Of a stretch of 64,000 bases of DNA, positions 1 through 8,412 are shown in pieces. The stretch lies in NCBI GenBank assembly GCA_963836405.1, contig CAWIJL010000007.1, positions 1 through 64,000 of the forward strand. Reading direction: 5' to 3'. Every line of letters starts with the position of its first letter. Position 1 is the stretch's first letter. Under the pieces are notes generated by a model. That model searched no databases and was not told the origin of the DNA. It saw only the letters and a list, made by a program, of their open reading frames with translations. This DNA comes from CAWIJJ01 sp963836405 (GTDB lineage: Bacteria > Acidobacteriota > Terriglobia > Bryobacterales > Bryobacteraceae). The position numbers were made by a program, and so were the translations under genes.

Positions 1-891
1 GAAGTCGATCATCTTGCCGTCCAGCCCGTAGCGCGCCGCACGCCACTTGTTCTCCATGATCAGCGCCCGGTGATAGTGCCGGAACGAGAGATTCTGCTCG
101 TGCAGCTTATAGAGCTTGGCAATGATCGCCTGGCACATCGCCGCGATGGCGATGGTCTCTTCGAGGCGCATCGGAATATCGCAGATCCGGAATTCCAGCG
201 TGGGAAAATGCGGATGCGGCCGGATGTCCCACCAGATCTTCTTCGCGTTGTCGATGCAGTTGGTGTGGATCAGCAGATTGACGTAATTCTCGAACTCCGA
301 CCAGCTCGCGAAAAGGTCCGGAATATTGGTGCGCGGGAACTTGTCGAACACCTTGCAGCGGTACGACCGCAGGCCGGTATCCATCCCCAGCCAGAACGGT
401 GAATTCGCCGACAGTGCCAGGAGGTGGGGCAGAAAATAGCGCGCCCCGTTCATCAGTTGGATCGCCGTCTCCCGGTCCTCCACGCCCACGTGCACGTGCA
501 GTCCGAAAATCAGGTTCGCCCTCGCCACCATCTTCAGGTCTTCCACGATCGTGCGGTAGCGCTCGTCGGGATAGATCTCCTGCTTGTGCCACAGCGCGAA
601 GGGATGCGTCCCGCCCGCCGCCAGCAGCAGCCCGTTGTCCCGCGCCAGCCGGATCATCTCCCGGCGGATGGAACGGATCTCCTCCTTCGCCTCCTGAATG
701 TTCCGGCAGACCCCGGTGCCGATTTCGACAACCGACTGGTGCATCTCCGGCTTGATCCGCTCCTTCAGCACCAGCCGCCCTTTCTCCAGAATTTCCGAGT
801 GGATGTGCGAGCGCAGGTCGCGCGTGTCGTGGTCGATGGTCTGGTACTCTTCCTCGATCCCGATGCTGAAACTGGGAGGTGTGACGGCCAT
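1..891 (-). CDS. Carboxylate-amine ligase, GCS2/YbdK family (3' end outside window)
   Basis: The gene starts at ATG 889-891 and reads leftward off the window; 297 codons are visible without a stop. The N-terminus has the family signature SIGIEEEYQTID, followed by HSEILEKGRL and HQSVVEIGTG. GCS2 enzymes ligate a carboxylate (classically glutamate) to an amine with ATP; YbdK-type members have weak glutamate-cysteine ligase activity and mostly unknown natural substrates. The start lies 2 bases after the stop of the upstream ATP-grasp gene, so the two are almost certainly co-transcribed and perhaps translationally coupled. The conserved fold regions are intact as far as visible. The family is clear; the substrate is unknown. 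Confidence 0.87.
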   Translation of the reverse strand, partial: MAVTPPSFSIGIEEEYQTIDHDTRDLRSHIHSEILEKGRLVLKERIKPEMHQSVVEIGTGVCRNIQEAKEEIRSIRREMIRLARDNGLLLAAGGTHPFALWHKQEIYPDERYRTIVEDLKMVARANLIFGLHVHVGVEDRETAIQLMNGARYFLPHLLALSANSPFWLGMDTGLRSYRCKVFDKFPRTNIPDLFASWSEFENYVNLLIHTNCIDNAKKIWWDIRPHPHFPTLEFRICDIPMRLEETIAIAAMCQAIIAKLYKLHEQNLSFRHYHRALIMENKWRAARYGLDGKMIDF

Positions 892-893
892 TT

Positions 894-1838
894 CTAAATG
901 TTAGCCCGGGCGGGTGCCAGGAACTTCGCCCAGTGGTACGGCAGTTCTTCGGGCGGGGACAGCGCCCGCTCCACCGCCATCCGCGCCACCTCGTCCACGA
1001 TCCAGCGAAAATTCTCCAGGCCGACCGATTCGATGCCCGCATCGGGCGCGGGGTTCATGAAGTCGATGGCGTACGGAATCCCCTCCTCCACCGCGAACTC
1101 CACCGTGTTCAGGTCGTAGCCGAGCGCACGGCACAGCTTCAGCGCATCGCCCACAATGCGATCGTTCAACGCCGGTGCCGGCGGCGGATTGCCCGCCACA
1201 TAACGCAGATGAAACGGCTGCCCGGGATCGTACCGCATCACGTGGACCTTCTTCTGGTCCACCACGTAGCAGCGGAAGTACTCGGTGAATCGCACCGCCC
1301 GTTGCAGCGTCATGCACAGTTCGCCGCTCTCGTCGTAGGCGCGGAAAAACTCCTCGGCCGAATTGACCTTGTACACGTCCTTCCAGCCCCCACCGTCGTG
1401 CGGCTTCAGGAACGCCGGGAATCCCACATAGTCGAAGATCCGCTCCCAGTTCAACGGGAAAACCAGGTTCCGCATCGACCTCTCGGCGGTGCCCTTCGGA
1501 TGTTTCTTGTGCGGCAGCAAAACCGTCGGCGGCACCGCCACCCCCAGTTCGCTCGCCAGCGAGTAGTTGAAAAATTTATCGTCCGCGCTCCACCAAAACG
1601 GGTTGTTGATCACCCGGACTCCCGTCAGCACTGCATTCTTGAGAAAGGCGCGGTAGAACGGTATGTCATGCGAGATGCGGTCCACAATCACGTCGTAGCC
1701 GCTCGGGCCCGCCATCTCCACCCCGCCGACCTTCAGGTGTTCGCCGGAAACGCCGGGCACCCCCATGGCGTTGATCCGCTCCACCAGCGCCGGCGGGAAC
1801 GATTCCTCCATCCCGTAAAGTACGCCGATTCTCTTCAT
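894..1838 (-). CDS. ATP-grasp ligase (RimK/glutathione-synthase-like)
   Basis: 314 aa. I chose ATG 1836-1838 (MKRIGVLYGMEESFPPALV) over an upstream in-frame start because the extra 31 residues are Arg-rich and unlike the family. ATP-grasp hallmarks are the NPFWWSADDKFFNYSLASEL pre-grasp segment (about residue 95), the nucleotide-binding FPAFLKPHDGGGWKD segment (about 150) and a metal-binding YAIDFMNPAPDAG (about 265). Such enzymes activate a carboxylate as acyl phosphate and couple it to an amine or thiol. It sits between an esterase gene (22-nt gap) and a GCS2 ligase (2-nt gap). I infer that the three enzymes make or remodel an amide-linked metabolite; the product is unknown. Confidence 0.85.
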   Translation of the reverse strand: MKRIGVLYGMEESFPPALVERINAMGVPGVSGEHLKVGGVEMAGPSGYDVIVDRISHDIPFYRAFLKNAVLTGVRVINNPFWWSADDKFFNYSLASELGVAVPPTVLLPHKKHPKGTAERSMRNLVFPLNWERIFDYVGFPAFLKPHDGGGWKDVYKVNSAEEFFRAYDESGELCMTLQRAVRFTEYFRCYVVDQKKVHVMRYDPGQPFHLRYVAGNPPPAPALNDRIVGDALKLCRALGYDLNTVEFAVEEGIPYAIDFMNPAPDAGIESVGLENFRWIVDEVARMAVERALSPPEELPYHWAKFLAPARANI

Positions 1839-1860
1839 CCATGCCTCCGTCGCGCGCGTC

Positions 1861-2574
1861 CTACCGCAAGAATTTCTCCGCCATCTGGTGCCACCACGGC
1901 CAATCGTGGCCGAAACCTTCCCACACGTCAAGCGAATGGGGAATCCCCTTGCGTCCCAGCTCTTGCGCCAGTTTCACGTTCTGGTCGAAAAGAGGATCGC
2001 CGTTGCCCGCCGCCAGCACGTGGAAGTTGCGCCGCATGCGCGACAGCAGGTCGCCATCGTTCAGGTTCGGCAGGTAATCGAGCGGGCAATGGAAGTAGGC
2101 GTCTTCGTTGTAGAAGCCGTTCAGAAACCGCTTCGGGATATCGAACGCGCCGGACATGCTCACCGCATACGTCACCAGGTCCGGATGACGCAGCGCGAAA
2201 TTGATGGCGTGATAGCCGCCGAGGCTGCACCCCGTGGCGCCCATTTGCGGCCAGCTCGTGCGGTCGCGGACGAACGGAGCCAGTTCGCGCGCGAAGTACG
2301 CGTCATACGCGTTCTGGCGGTGTAGGCGGTCCTGCGGCTGCGCCCACTCGTTGTACCAGGATTCCCGATCCACCGTATCGACGCAGACCAGTTGCAGTTC
2401 GCCGCGCTCGATCTTCGGCCGCACCGCCTCCACGATCCCGCGATCTTCGTATTCGTAGAAGCGCCCGCCCGAGGTGGGAAACACGACTACCGGAAACCCC
2501 CGCTCGCCGAACGCGAGCAGTTCCATGTCGCGGTGGAGCGAAGGGCTGTGCCACTTCACGTATTCTCTGCGCAT
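1861..2574 (-). CDS. Alpha/beta-hydrolase esterase (esterase D-like)
   Basis: 237 aa from ATG 2572-2574 (MRREYVKWHSPSLHRDMEL). The nucleophile elbow GATGCSLGGYHA fits GxSxG, and a GFGHDWPWW segment near the C-terminus supplies the expected catalytic His. No signal peptide is visible, so it is probably cytoplasmic. It is 35 nt downstream of the molybdoenzyme gene and 22 nt upstream of the ATP-grasp gene, all on the minus strand. Pairing with ATP-grasp and GCS2 ligases suggests it acts on the same metabolite as ester cleavage or acyl transfer, but that is inference from order only. Confidence 0.85.
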   Translation of the reverse strand: MRREYVKWHSPSLHRDMELLAFGERGFPVVVFPTSGGRFYEYEDRGIVEAVRPKIERGELQLVCVDTVDRESWYNEWAQPQDRLHRQNAYDAYFARELAPFVRDRTSWPQMGATGCSLGGYHAINFALRHPDLVTYAVSMSGAFDIPKRFLNGFYNEDAYFHCPLDYLPNLNDGDLLSRMRRNFHVLAAGNGDPLFDQNVKLAQELGRKGIPHSLDVWEGFGHDWPWWHQMAEKFLR

Positions 2575-2609
2575 TCCGTCTGGCCATCGTACCAGACCGA
2601 ACGCGGATT

Positions 2610-4796
2610 CTACGCGCGCCGCCGTTCGAAAGACGCGGGAGTGATCGGCAAGCGCCTGATGCGCTGCCCGGTGGCCGCGAAAATCGCGTTCGCCACCGCC
2701 GGCGCAACGTGCGGCACCGCGTGCTCGCCGAAGCCCCCGGGATACTCCGCACTGGGCAGAATGTGCGTTTCGACCACCGGCATTTCGTTCATTCCGAGCA
2801 CCCGGAAATCCGAGAAGTTGCGCTCCACCGCCTGCCCCTGCCGGAAATGCAGGTTGCCCATCAGCGTGGCGCTCAGCCCCCAGACGACCGCGCTCTCCAC
2901 CTGCCCCTCGATGCCCGCCGGGTTGATAGCGAGACCGCAATCCACCACGCACACGATGCGGTGAACGCGAAGGTCGCTGAAGTCCGGCGCCACCGAAAGT
3001 TCCGCCACCTGCGCCATGAAGCTGCCGCCGTGATATACGCTGGCCGCAATGCCCCGCCCCGTGAGCCGCCCGCCCGCCGACGCCAGTGGCTTACCCCAGC
3101 CGGAGCGCTCCCGCGCCGACTCCAGCACGCGGATCATCCGACCCAGGTCCAGCTTCATTTCGCCGATTGCCATCACCCCCGCCGGTCGCAGCAGCTCGAT
3201 GCGATATTCGAGCGGGTCCTTGCCGAGCGCGTGCGCCACCTCGTCCAGGAACGACTCGCGGGCGAACACGCGCGCCGGGTACATCACCGCCCGCCATGCC
3301 CCCGTCGGCACCGGCGAGTCCACCGGCACGTAATCCACCTGCATCGCCGGGAAGCGGTAGAACGTGTCGAACGCGCCCCACGGCGATTCGTCCTTCGCGA
3401 ACCGCTGCCGGTCCTTCTTTTCTTCCTCCGTCGGCAGCCCGAACATGGAAAGTTCCGAGCTCACCGAATGATGCGCCCACGCGACCAGCCGCGTTCCATC
3501 GAGACCCGCCTGCATGCTTTCCACCGCCGCCGGATGGAAGAAGCCGTTCCGCATGTCGTCATCCCGCGTCCACACCACCTTCACCGGCTTCCCGATCGCC
3601 TTCGAAATCTCCACCGCCTCTTCCACATAATCGGTGACCAGCCGCCGTCCGAAGCCGCCGCCAAGCAGCGTGGTGTGCACTTTCACCGACTCGGGCGCGA
3701 GCCCCAGCGTCTTCACGATCCACTGCTGGGCCGTCTCCGGAGTCTGCGTGGAAACCCACACCTCGCACGAGTCCGCGCGCACGTCCGCCGTGCAATTCAT
3801 CGGCTCCAGCGGCGCGTGCGCCTGGAACGGATACTCGTAGACGGCTTCGAGCTTGCGTGTCGCTGTCCGCATCGCCGCCCCGGCATCGCCTTCCGCGCGC
3901 ACCGGGTAGGGCTCCTCCTTGCGGCCGCGCAAGCCCGCGATGAAGCGATCGGAATCGAACTCCCGGTTCGGTCCCGCATCCCACTCGACACTCAACGCGT
4001 CGCGTCCTTTGATCGACGCCCAGGTGTTGTCCGCGACCACCGCCACGCCGCCGAAGATTCCGCTCGTCACCGGCACCACGTGCCGCACGCCGCGCACCGC
4101 CAGCGCCTTCGACCCGTCGAACCGCGCCAGCTTGCCGCCCAGGTAAGGGCAGCGCGCCAGCACCGCCACCAGCGCGTCGGGCCGCTGCACGTCCAGTCCG
4201 TAAACCGCCTGCCCGCGCACGATCGCCTGCGCGTCGATCCGCCTCTGCGGCTTGCCGATCAGCCGGAAACTCGCCGCATCGCGCAGCGCGGGCGTTGCGG
4301 GGACCGGCTGCTTCGCCGCTGCCGCCGCCAGGTCGCCGTATCGCAGCCGCTTTCCCGATCCCTTGTGCGTCACCGCGCCGTCGGCGGCCTCGCACTCCGC
4401 CGCATCCACCTTCCAGGTTTCGGCGGCCGCCGCCACCAGCATGTGCCGCGCCGCCGCGCCCGCACGCCGCAGGGCCATGAAGCTCCCGGAAGCGCTGCCG
4501 CTGCCGCTCGTGCGCAGCCGGATGCCCCGGAAGCGCGCCCCCGGCATCGCCTGTTCCAGCCGCACCTGCCCGAGGTCCACACCCAATTCCTCGCACAGAA
4601 TGGTGGCCAGCGTGGTGCGCACTCCCTGCCCCATTTCCGACCGCGTCATCCACAGCGTCACACCATCGTCCGGCGCGATCCGGATGTATGCGTTCGGCTC
4701 GAACGCCGCCGTCTGCGCCCCCGCGCGCTCCGGCAGATGGAACGCCACCGCCAACGCCGCCCCGGAACCGAGGAACGCCCGCCGCGTCGGCTTCAT
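2610..4796 (-). CDS. iorB: Xanthine-dehydrogenase-family molybdopterin subunit, isoquinoline 1-oxidoreductase beta-like
   Basis: 728 aa. The start at ATG 4794-4796 gives a twin-arginine signal (MKPTRRAFLGSGAALAV ... ERAGAQ), so folded, cofactor-loaded enzyme is probably exported by Tat. Conserved stretches include WMTRSEMGQGVRTTLATILCE, QAHAPLEPMNCTADVR, TTLLGGGFGRRL and, near the C-terminus, EMPVVETHILPS and GGFGEHAVP, typical of IorB-type molybdenum hydroxylases. It binds Mo-pterin and oxidises N-heterocycles or aldehydes with water as oxygen source. The upstream 2Fe-2S subunit overlaps it by 4 nt (ATGA). No FAD subunit is present, as expected for IorAB. The actual substrate cannot be told from sequence. 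Confidence 0.9.
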   Translation of the reverse strand: MKPTRRAFLGSGAALAVAFHLPERAGAQTAAFEPNAYIRIAPDDGVTLWMTRSEMGQGVRTTLATILCEELGVDLGQVRLEQAMPGARFRGIRLRTSGSGSASGSFMALRRAGAAARHMLVAAAAETWKVDAAECEAADGAVTHKGSGKRLRYGDLAAAAAKQPVPATPALRDAASFRLIGKPQRRIDAQAIVRGQAVYGLDVQRPDALVAVLARCPYLGGKLARFDGSKALAVRGVRHVVPVTSGIFGGVAVVADNTWASIKGRDALSVEWDAGPNREFDSDRFIAGLRGRKEEPYPVRAEGDAGAAMRTATRKLEAVYEYPFQAHAPLEPMNCTADVRADSCEVWVSTQTPETAQQWIVKTLGLAPESVKVHTTLLGGGFGRRLVTDYVEEAVEISKAIGKPVKVVWTRDDDMRNGFFHPAAVESMQAGLDGTRLVAWAHHSVSSELSMFGLPTEEEKKDRQRFAKDESPWGAFDTFYRFPAMQVDYVPVDSPVPTGAWRAVMYPARVFARESFLDEVAHALGKDPLEYRIELLRPAGVMAIGEMKLDLGRMIRVLESARERSGWGKPLASAGGRLTGRGIAASVYHGGSFMAQVAELSVAPDFSDLRVHRIVCVVDCGLAINPAGIEGQVESAVVWGLSATLMGNLHFRQGQAVERNFSDFRVLGMNEMPVVETHILPSAEYPGGFGEHAVPHVAPAVANAIFAATGQRIRRLPITPASFERRRA

Positions 4797-5251
4797 GCCG
4801 GCCTCGCCGCGCGATGAATCGCTTTCCGCAACCGCTGATACGTTCCGCACCGGCAGATCGACCCCGCCATGGCTTCGTCGATCTGCGCATCGGTGGGATC
4901 GGGATGCCTGTAGAGCAGCGCCGCCGCATTCATGATCATCCCGGGCTGGCAATACCCGCATTGCGAGACGTCTTCCTCTAACCATGCCCGCTGGCACGGA
5001 TGCTCGCCGCCGCCCGGCAGTCCTTCGATGGTGGTGAAGCTTCGCCCCGCCGCGCGCGCCACCGGCACCTGGCAGGAGCGCACCGCCGCGCGCCCGTCGT
5101 GCACCGTGCAGGCGCCGCAGATTCCCTCGCCGCATCCGTACTTCGTGCCGTTCAGGCCGAGCCCGTCGCGCAACACCCACAGCAGCGGAGTGTCAGGCTC
5201 CGCTTCCACGGTGTGCGATTTCCCGTTGACCCTCAGAGTGTATCTACCCAT
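4793..5251 (-). CDS. iorA: (2Fe-2S)-binding subunit, isoquinoline 1-oxidoreductase alpha-like
   Basis: 152 aa from ATG 5249-5251 (MGRYTLRVNGKSHTVEAEPD). It has the plant-ferredoxin cluster CxxxxCGxC at KYGCGEGICGACTVHDG (about residues 40-55) and the second 2Fe-2S domain with CGYCQPGMI (about 100) and SICRCGTYQRLRKAI (about 135). Electrons pass from the molybdenum subunit through these clusters to an external acceptor. Translation is coupled to iorB by a 4-nt stop/start overlap. It is the first gene of the leftward block; the 64-nt spacer to the divergent esterase gene must hold its promoter. Confidence 0.92.
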   Translation of the reverse strand: MGRYTLRVNGKSHTVEAEPDTPLLWVLRDGLGLNGTKYGCGEGICGACTVHDGRAAVRSCQVPVARAAGRSFTTIEGLPGGGEHPCQRAWLEEDVSQCGYCQPGMIMNAAALLYRHPDPTDAQIDEAMAGSICRCGTYQRLRKAIHRAARPA

Positions 5252-5315
5252 GATGACTGGAGAAATAGACGGCCCCCCGCTGCAATCGTGAGCACGGCAA
5301 TCGTACACTCGAAAG

Positions 5316-6119
5316 TTGCCCGACACTCGCGCCAAAGACGACGGCCGCCTGCGCTTGCACACCCGCTTCCCCACGCGCTACCTCTCGACGCCGCGCGATA
5401 TTGCCGTCTACCTCCCCCCCGGCTACGATTCCGGCGAGTTCCGCTGCCCAGTCATGTACCTTCAGGACGGCCAGAACCTGTTCGACCCCGCCACCGCCTT
5501 CGGCGGCAACGACTGGCAGGCCGACCTCACCGCCGACTCCCTCATCCGCGCCGGCGCCGTGCAGCCCCTGATCCTGGTCGGCGTCTACAACACCGGCCCG
5601 CGCCGCATTTCGGAGTACACCCCCACCCGCGATCCCGCCCGCCGCAAAGGCGGCAAGGGCGACCGCTACGCCGAGATGCTGGCCCGCGAGCTCAAGCCCT
5701 TCATCGACGCCACCTACCGCACCCGCCGCGACGCCGCCTCCACCGCCGCCGGAGGCAGCTCGCTGGGCGCGCTGGTTTCGCTCGAAGCCGGCCTCCTGTT
5801 TCCCCGCGTCTTCGGCAATCTCGCGATTCTCTCGCCGTCGGTGTGGTGGGACGGCCGCGCCATTCTCGAAATGGTCAACGACTATCGCCGCGCCGCGCGC
5901 CCGCGCATCTGGCTCGACACCGGCACCGCCGAAGGCGATAACCCCGAACAAGTGGTGTCCGACGCCCGCGCCCTCCGCGACGCGCTCGCCGCCAAAGGCT
6001 GGCGCGAAGGCTGCGACCTGCTCTACCGCGAAGACGAAGGGGCCGGCCACAACGAGCACGCCTGGGGCGCCCGCTTCGGCGACGTGCTCCAATGGCTCTT
6101 TCCCGCCGAAAAAAACTGA
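5316..6119 (+). CDS. Alpha/beta-hydrolase, esterase D/Fes-like
   Basis: 267 aa, reading from TTG 5316 (MPDTRAKDDGRLRLHTRFPT); no ATG fits better and the family homology begins about residue 14. The fold is indicated by DIAVYLPPGY, PVMYLQDGQNLFDPATAFGG and the nucleophile elbow TAAGGSSLGALVSL (GxSxG, about residue 147); GAGHNEHAWGARF near the end supplies the His. No signal peptide is seen. Proteins of this class hydrolyse acyl or siderophore esters. It is transcribed away from iorA and its stop is 30 nt before the sigma gene. A second, unrelated-length esterase lies at 1861-2574. Confidence 0.85.
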   Translation: MPDTRAKDDGRLRLHTRFPTRYLSTPRDIAVYLPPGYDSGEFRCPVMYLQDGQNLFDPATAFGGNDWQADLTADSLIRAGAVQPLILVGVYNTGPRRISEYTPTRDPARRKGGKGDRYAEMLARELKPFIDATYRTRRDAASTAAGGSSLGALVSLEAGLLFPRVFGNLAILSPSVWWDGRAILEMVNDYRRAARPRIWLDTGTAEGDNPEQVVSDARALRDALAAKGWREGCDLLYREDEGAGHNEHAWGARFGDVLQWLFPAEKN

Positions 6120-6149
6120 ACGGCGGCGGCGGCGCGCCGGTCATACCTG

Positions 6150-6707
6150 GTGAACGTGATCGAGTCAGCCCAAAGCGTCGCAATCGAGGAGGCTGCGTTG
6201 GCCGGGAAACGGGATGCCGCCGCCTGGGACAACGAGTTCGCCCAACTGGTGAATCGCCACTCCCGCTTTGTTTTCCGCGTGGCCTATTCGGTGCTGCGCA
6301 ACCTCCACGACGCCGAGGATGCCGTGCAGGAGACGTTCCTTAAGCTCTATCGCTTGCGCCGCTGGGACAACGTGGAGAACGAAAAGGCGTTCCTGGCCCG
6401 AGCGGCCTGGCGCGTTGCCGTGGGCCGGATTCCCAAACCCCGAAGTGAAGTCCAGGATTTCGACATGACCGCGCCCGGCGCAAACCCCGAAGAAGCGGCC
6501 ATCTCGGCCAACCGCAGCGCGCTCGTGGCCCGGTTGATCGACACCCTTCCCGAGGAGCTTCGCCAGCCGCTGGCCCTCTCCACGGTGGAGGAAATGAATT
6601 CGCACCAAATCGCGGCCGTCATGGATATCCCGGAGGCGACCGTGCGCGGGCGGCTCATGCGTGCCCGCCAGATTCTGAGAGAAAAGTTGGCAGCATATGC
6701 AAGATGA
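6150..6707 (+). CDS. ECF-type RNA polymerase sigma factor
   Basis: 185 aa from GTG 6150 (MNVIESAQSVAIEEAALAG). Region 2 contains FRVAYSVLRNLHDAEDAVQE (about residues 48-67) and region 4 contains LPEELRQPLALSTVEEMNSHQ followed by IAAVMDIPEATVRGRLMRAR (about 130-170). The helix-turn-helix directs promoter -35 recognition. The 3' end overlaps the next gene by 11 nt, which encodes a single-span membrane protein that may be its antagonist. The third gene encodes an exported protein; the trio reads as a small cell-envelope signalling unit. Region 2 to 4 spacing is normal for the class. Confidence 0.9.
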   Translation: MNVIESAQSVAIEEAALAGKRDAAAWDNEFAQLVNRHSRFVFRVAYSVLRNLHDAEDAVQETFLKLYRLRRWDNVENEKAFLARAAWRVAVGRIPKPRSEVQDFDMTAPGANPEEAAISANRSALVARLIDTLPEELRQPLALSTVEEMNSHQIAAVMDIPEATVRGRLMRARQILREKLAAYAR

Positions 6708-7203
6708 TCTGGACAAATTGATCGACCGTACCCTGGCCGGATACTCGAACGCGGAACCGCTCGCCGGACTCGAGGACCGGATCCTCGAGCGCGTTCGTAT
6801 CGACCGAGCCGCGCGCAAACGGCGGCGTCTCTGGTGGATGCTGGCGCTGGCCGTTCCCGAAGTGGCAGTCATCCTGTTCGCCGTGTGGATGCAGAAGCCC
6901 GCGCCGAAGATACAGCCTGTGGCCCACGTGGCGCCGCCCCCCATCGTCCAACCGGCGCCGCCCGTCGTCACCGCCAAAGCCGTCAGGCAGCCTCGCACCG
7001 CGCCGCGCCCACCGCGCGTGGAACTGCCCAAACAGGCCGTGTTCCCCACCCCCTCCCCGCTTACCCCCGAGGAGCGGATGCTGGTGGCCTTGGCCCAATC
7101 TCACCCGCAGGCGTTAGTGATGAATCCGGTGGAGCAGATCGAAATCGAACCCATTGAAATCGCGCCATTGCCACTCGATGGCGGTCAAACAAAGGAGCAA
7201 TAA
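6697..7203 (+). CDS. Single-span membrane protein, putative anti-sigma partner
   Basis: 168 aa. The N-terminal about 45 residues are charged and cytoplasmic-looking (LEDRILERVRIDRAARKRRR), followed by one membrane segment WWMLALAVPEVAVILFAVWM, then a Pro-rich linker (about residues 65-115) and a short conserved tail. It overlaps the sigma gene by 11 nt, so coupled translation is likely. No zinc-binding HxxxCxxC motif is present, unlike the anti-sigma at 52601-53428. Position and topology fit an anti-sigma factor, but sequence alone does not prove it. Confidence 0.72.
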   Translation: MQDDLDKLIDRTLAGYSNAEPLAGLEDRILERVRIDRAARKRRRLWWMLALAVPEVAVILFAVWMQKPAPKIQPVAHVAPPPIVQPAPPVVTAKAVRQPRTAPRPPRVELPKQAVFPTPSPLTPEERMLVALAQSHPQALVMNPVEQIEIEPIEIAPLPLDGGQTKEQ

Positions 7204-7204
7204 A

Positions 7205-7699
7205 ATGCAGAAAACGAAGAAGTGGCTTCTCCCCCTCTTGGGGCTCGCCTTCGCCGGTGCCGCCCTCGCGCAGACCGCCGAGCCGGCCAAATTCTACAAG
7301 CTGGATTTCGCAGTCAAAGAATTAGAAGGTGGGAAGGTGGTGAATTCCCGGTCGTACTCCACCATGATTTCCCCTCAAGCGGGCGACCGGAGCACGATAC
7401 GCACCGGAAGCAGGGTGCCGGTAACAGGCAGCGACGGCAAGGTCACTTACATCGACCTGGGAGTGAACATCGACTGCTCGAATCTGAAGGAGGTGCAGAG
7501 CGACCTCACGGTTTTCGTCACCGCTGATATCAGTTCCGCGCTCGACCCCTCCACCGCGCCCACTCCGGTGATCCGCCAAAACCGTTGGTCGTCGAATGTC
7601 TCGGTACCGCTCAAGAAGCCCACCGTCATCTTTTCGTCGGATGACGTGTCGTCCAAGCGCCAACTTCAGCTCGAACTCACCGCGACGCCGGTCAAATAA
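7205..7699 (+). CDS. Exported protein of unknown function
   Basis: 164 aa starting at ATG 7205, one base after the preceding stop and with AAGGAG just upstream. A signal peptide is clear (MQKTKKWLLPLLGLAFAGAALAQ), with cleavage expected after ALA. The mature part is a short beta-rich domain (YKLDFAVKELEGGKVVNSRS, QLQLELTATPVK) with one Cys. It is probably periplasmic or surface-located and co-transcribed with the sigma/anti-sigma pair, which may control it. I do not recognise the family. Confidence 0.75.
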   Translation: MQKTKKWLLPLLGLAFAGAALAQTAEPAKFYKLDFAVKELEGGKVVNSRSYSTMISPQAGDRSTIRTGSRVPVTGSDGKVTYIDLGVNIDCSNLKEVQSDLTVFVTADISSALDPSTAPTPVIRQNRWSSNVSVPLKKPTVIFSSDDVSSKRQLQLELTATPVK

Positions 7700-7730
7700 A
7701 GCCTGTCCGGATCGCCGTTTTGCCGGCCGG

Positions 7731-7809
7731 CCGCCAACATTGGCGGCCAAGCCCCAATCGAACAAAGAAAACAAACGACTTGCAGCCAGGCCACCGCCAA
7801 TGTTGGCGG
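7731..7809. repeat. 79-bp REP-doublet/MITE-like element, copy 1
   Basis: Two 16-bp ends, CCGCCAACATTGGCGG (7731-7746) and its exact reverse complement CCGCCAATGTTGGCGG (7794-7809), flank a 47-bp core. Each end is itself a 7-bp inverted repeat around two bases. An element of the same length and identical ends lies at 54591-54669; the cores differ in sequence but share short blocks (AACAAA, GACTT). This copy sits between two convergent genes. No transposase is encoded. Confidence 0.82.
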
Positions 7810-7817
7810 TCCCCCCT

Positions 7818-8408
7818 TTACTTCACCGTCAACTCAAAATCGATCGACAGCACCAACGAGTCGGCGCTCACGCGAATCGCCGACACGCTGAAGTTCCGCA
7901 CCTCGCGCTTGTATGCCGGCTGGCTGCCCGGATCTTCCAGGGTGGCCTTCGCCGCCTCTGCCAGCGGGTATTTGAAGTCCCGCGTCAGGCTCTCCGTCAT
8001 GGCGGCGCAAACGCGGCGTATGTAGAATCCGTTCTTGCCGTCGCTCCCGACGCGCACGTCCTGAAGCCGCAGGTTGCCGTCCTTGAACTGGGGCGACGCC
8101 GTGATCGCCACGTTGAAAGCGTCCCCCATTCCCACACACTGCCCGAACATGTTCAGCGCCGAGCGGCCCGTGAACCGCGCCGTGATCCGCAACCGCCCCG
8201 CTTCGCCCGTCACTTTCGGCGCTTCCAGATACGCGAAGTTGCACCGCGTCTTCTTGTCGCCCTTGACGTAGCGCCGCCCCTCTTCCGTGAAGGCCTGCTC
8301 CGCCATCATCCGTTCCAGGGCGTTGAAGCGGATGTGCAGTTCCACCGCGCGCACCGCCGTGCACGCCAGCAGTATCAGCAGCAGAGATTTTTGGAGCGAC
8401 CGGAGCAA
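7818..8408 (-). CDS. Exported protein of unknown function
   Basis: 196 aa from TTG 8408, four bases after the upstream dehydratase stop; no better start is seen. The N-terminus (LRSLQKSLLLILLACTAVRA) is a signal peptide. The mature protein is rich in alternating hydrophobic strands (GRLRITARFTGRSALNMFG, GNLRLQDVRVGSDGKNG, VSADSLVLSIDFELTVK), as in lipid- or LPS-associated periplasmic proteins, but I cannot place it in a named family. Three Cys remain in the mature part. It is likely co-transcribed with the PLP enzyme although no functional link is evident. Confidence 0.7.
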   Translation of the reverse strand: MLRSLQKSLLLILLACTAVRAVELHIRFNALERMMAEQAFTEEGRRYVKGDKKTRCNFAYLEAPKVTGEAGRLRITARFTGRSALNMFGQCVGMGDAFNVAITASPQFKDGNLRLQDVRVGSDGKNGFYIRRVCAAMTESLTRDFKYPLAEAAKATLEDPGSQPAYKREVRNFSVSAIRVSADSLVLSIDFELTVK

Positions 8409-8412
8409 ACCA

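Noticed and set aside
933..2204. Long plus-strand open frame antisense to the ATP-grasp and esterase genes
   Set aside because: High GC gives long antisense frames; its product is Arg/His-rich without family motifs while the minus strand carries clear enzyme motifs.
2709..4817. 702-codon open frame antisense to iorB
   Set aside because: His/Arg/Pro-rich product without recognisable fold; the iorB frame has cofactor motifs and a Tat signal.
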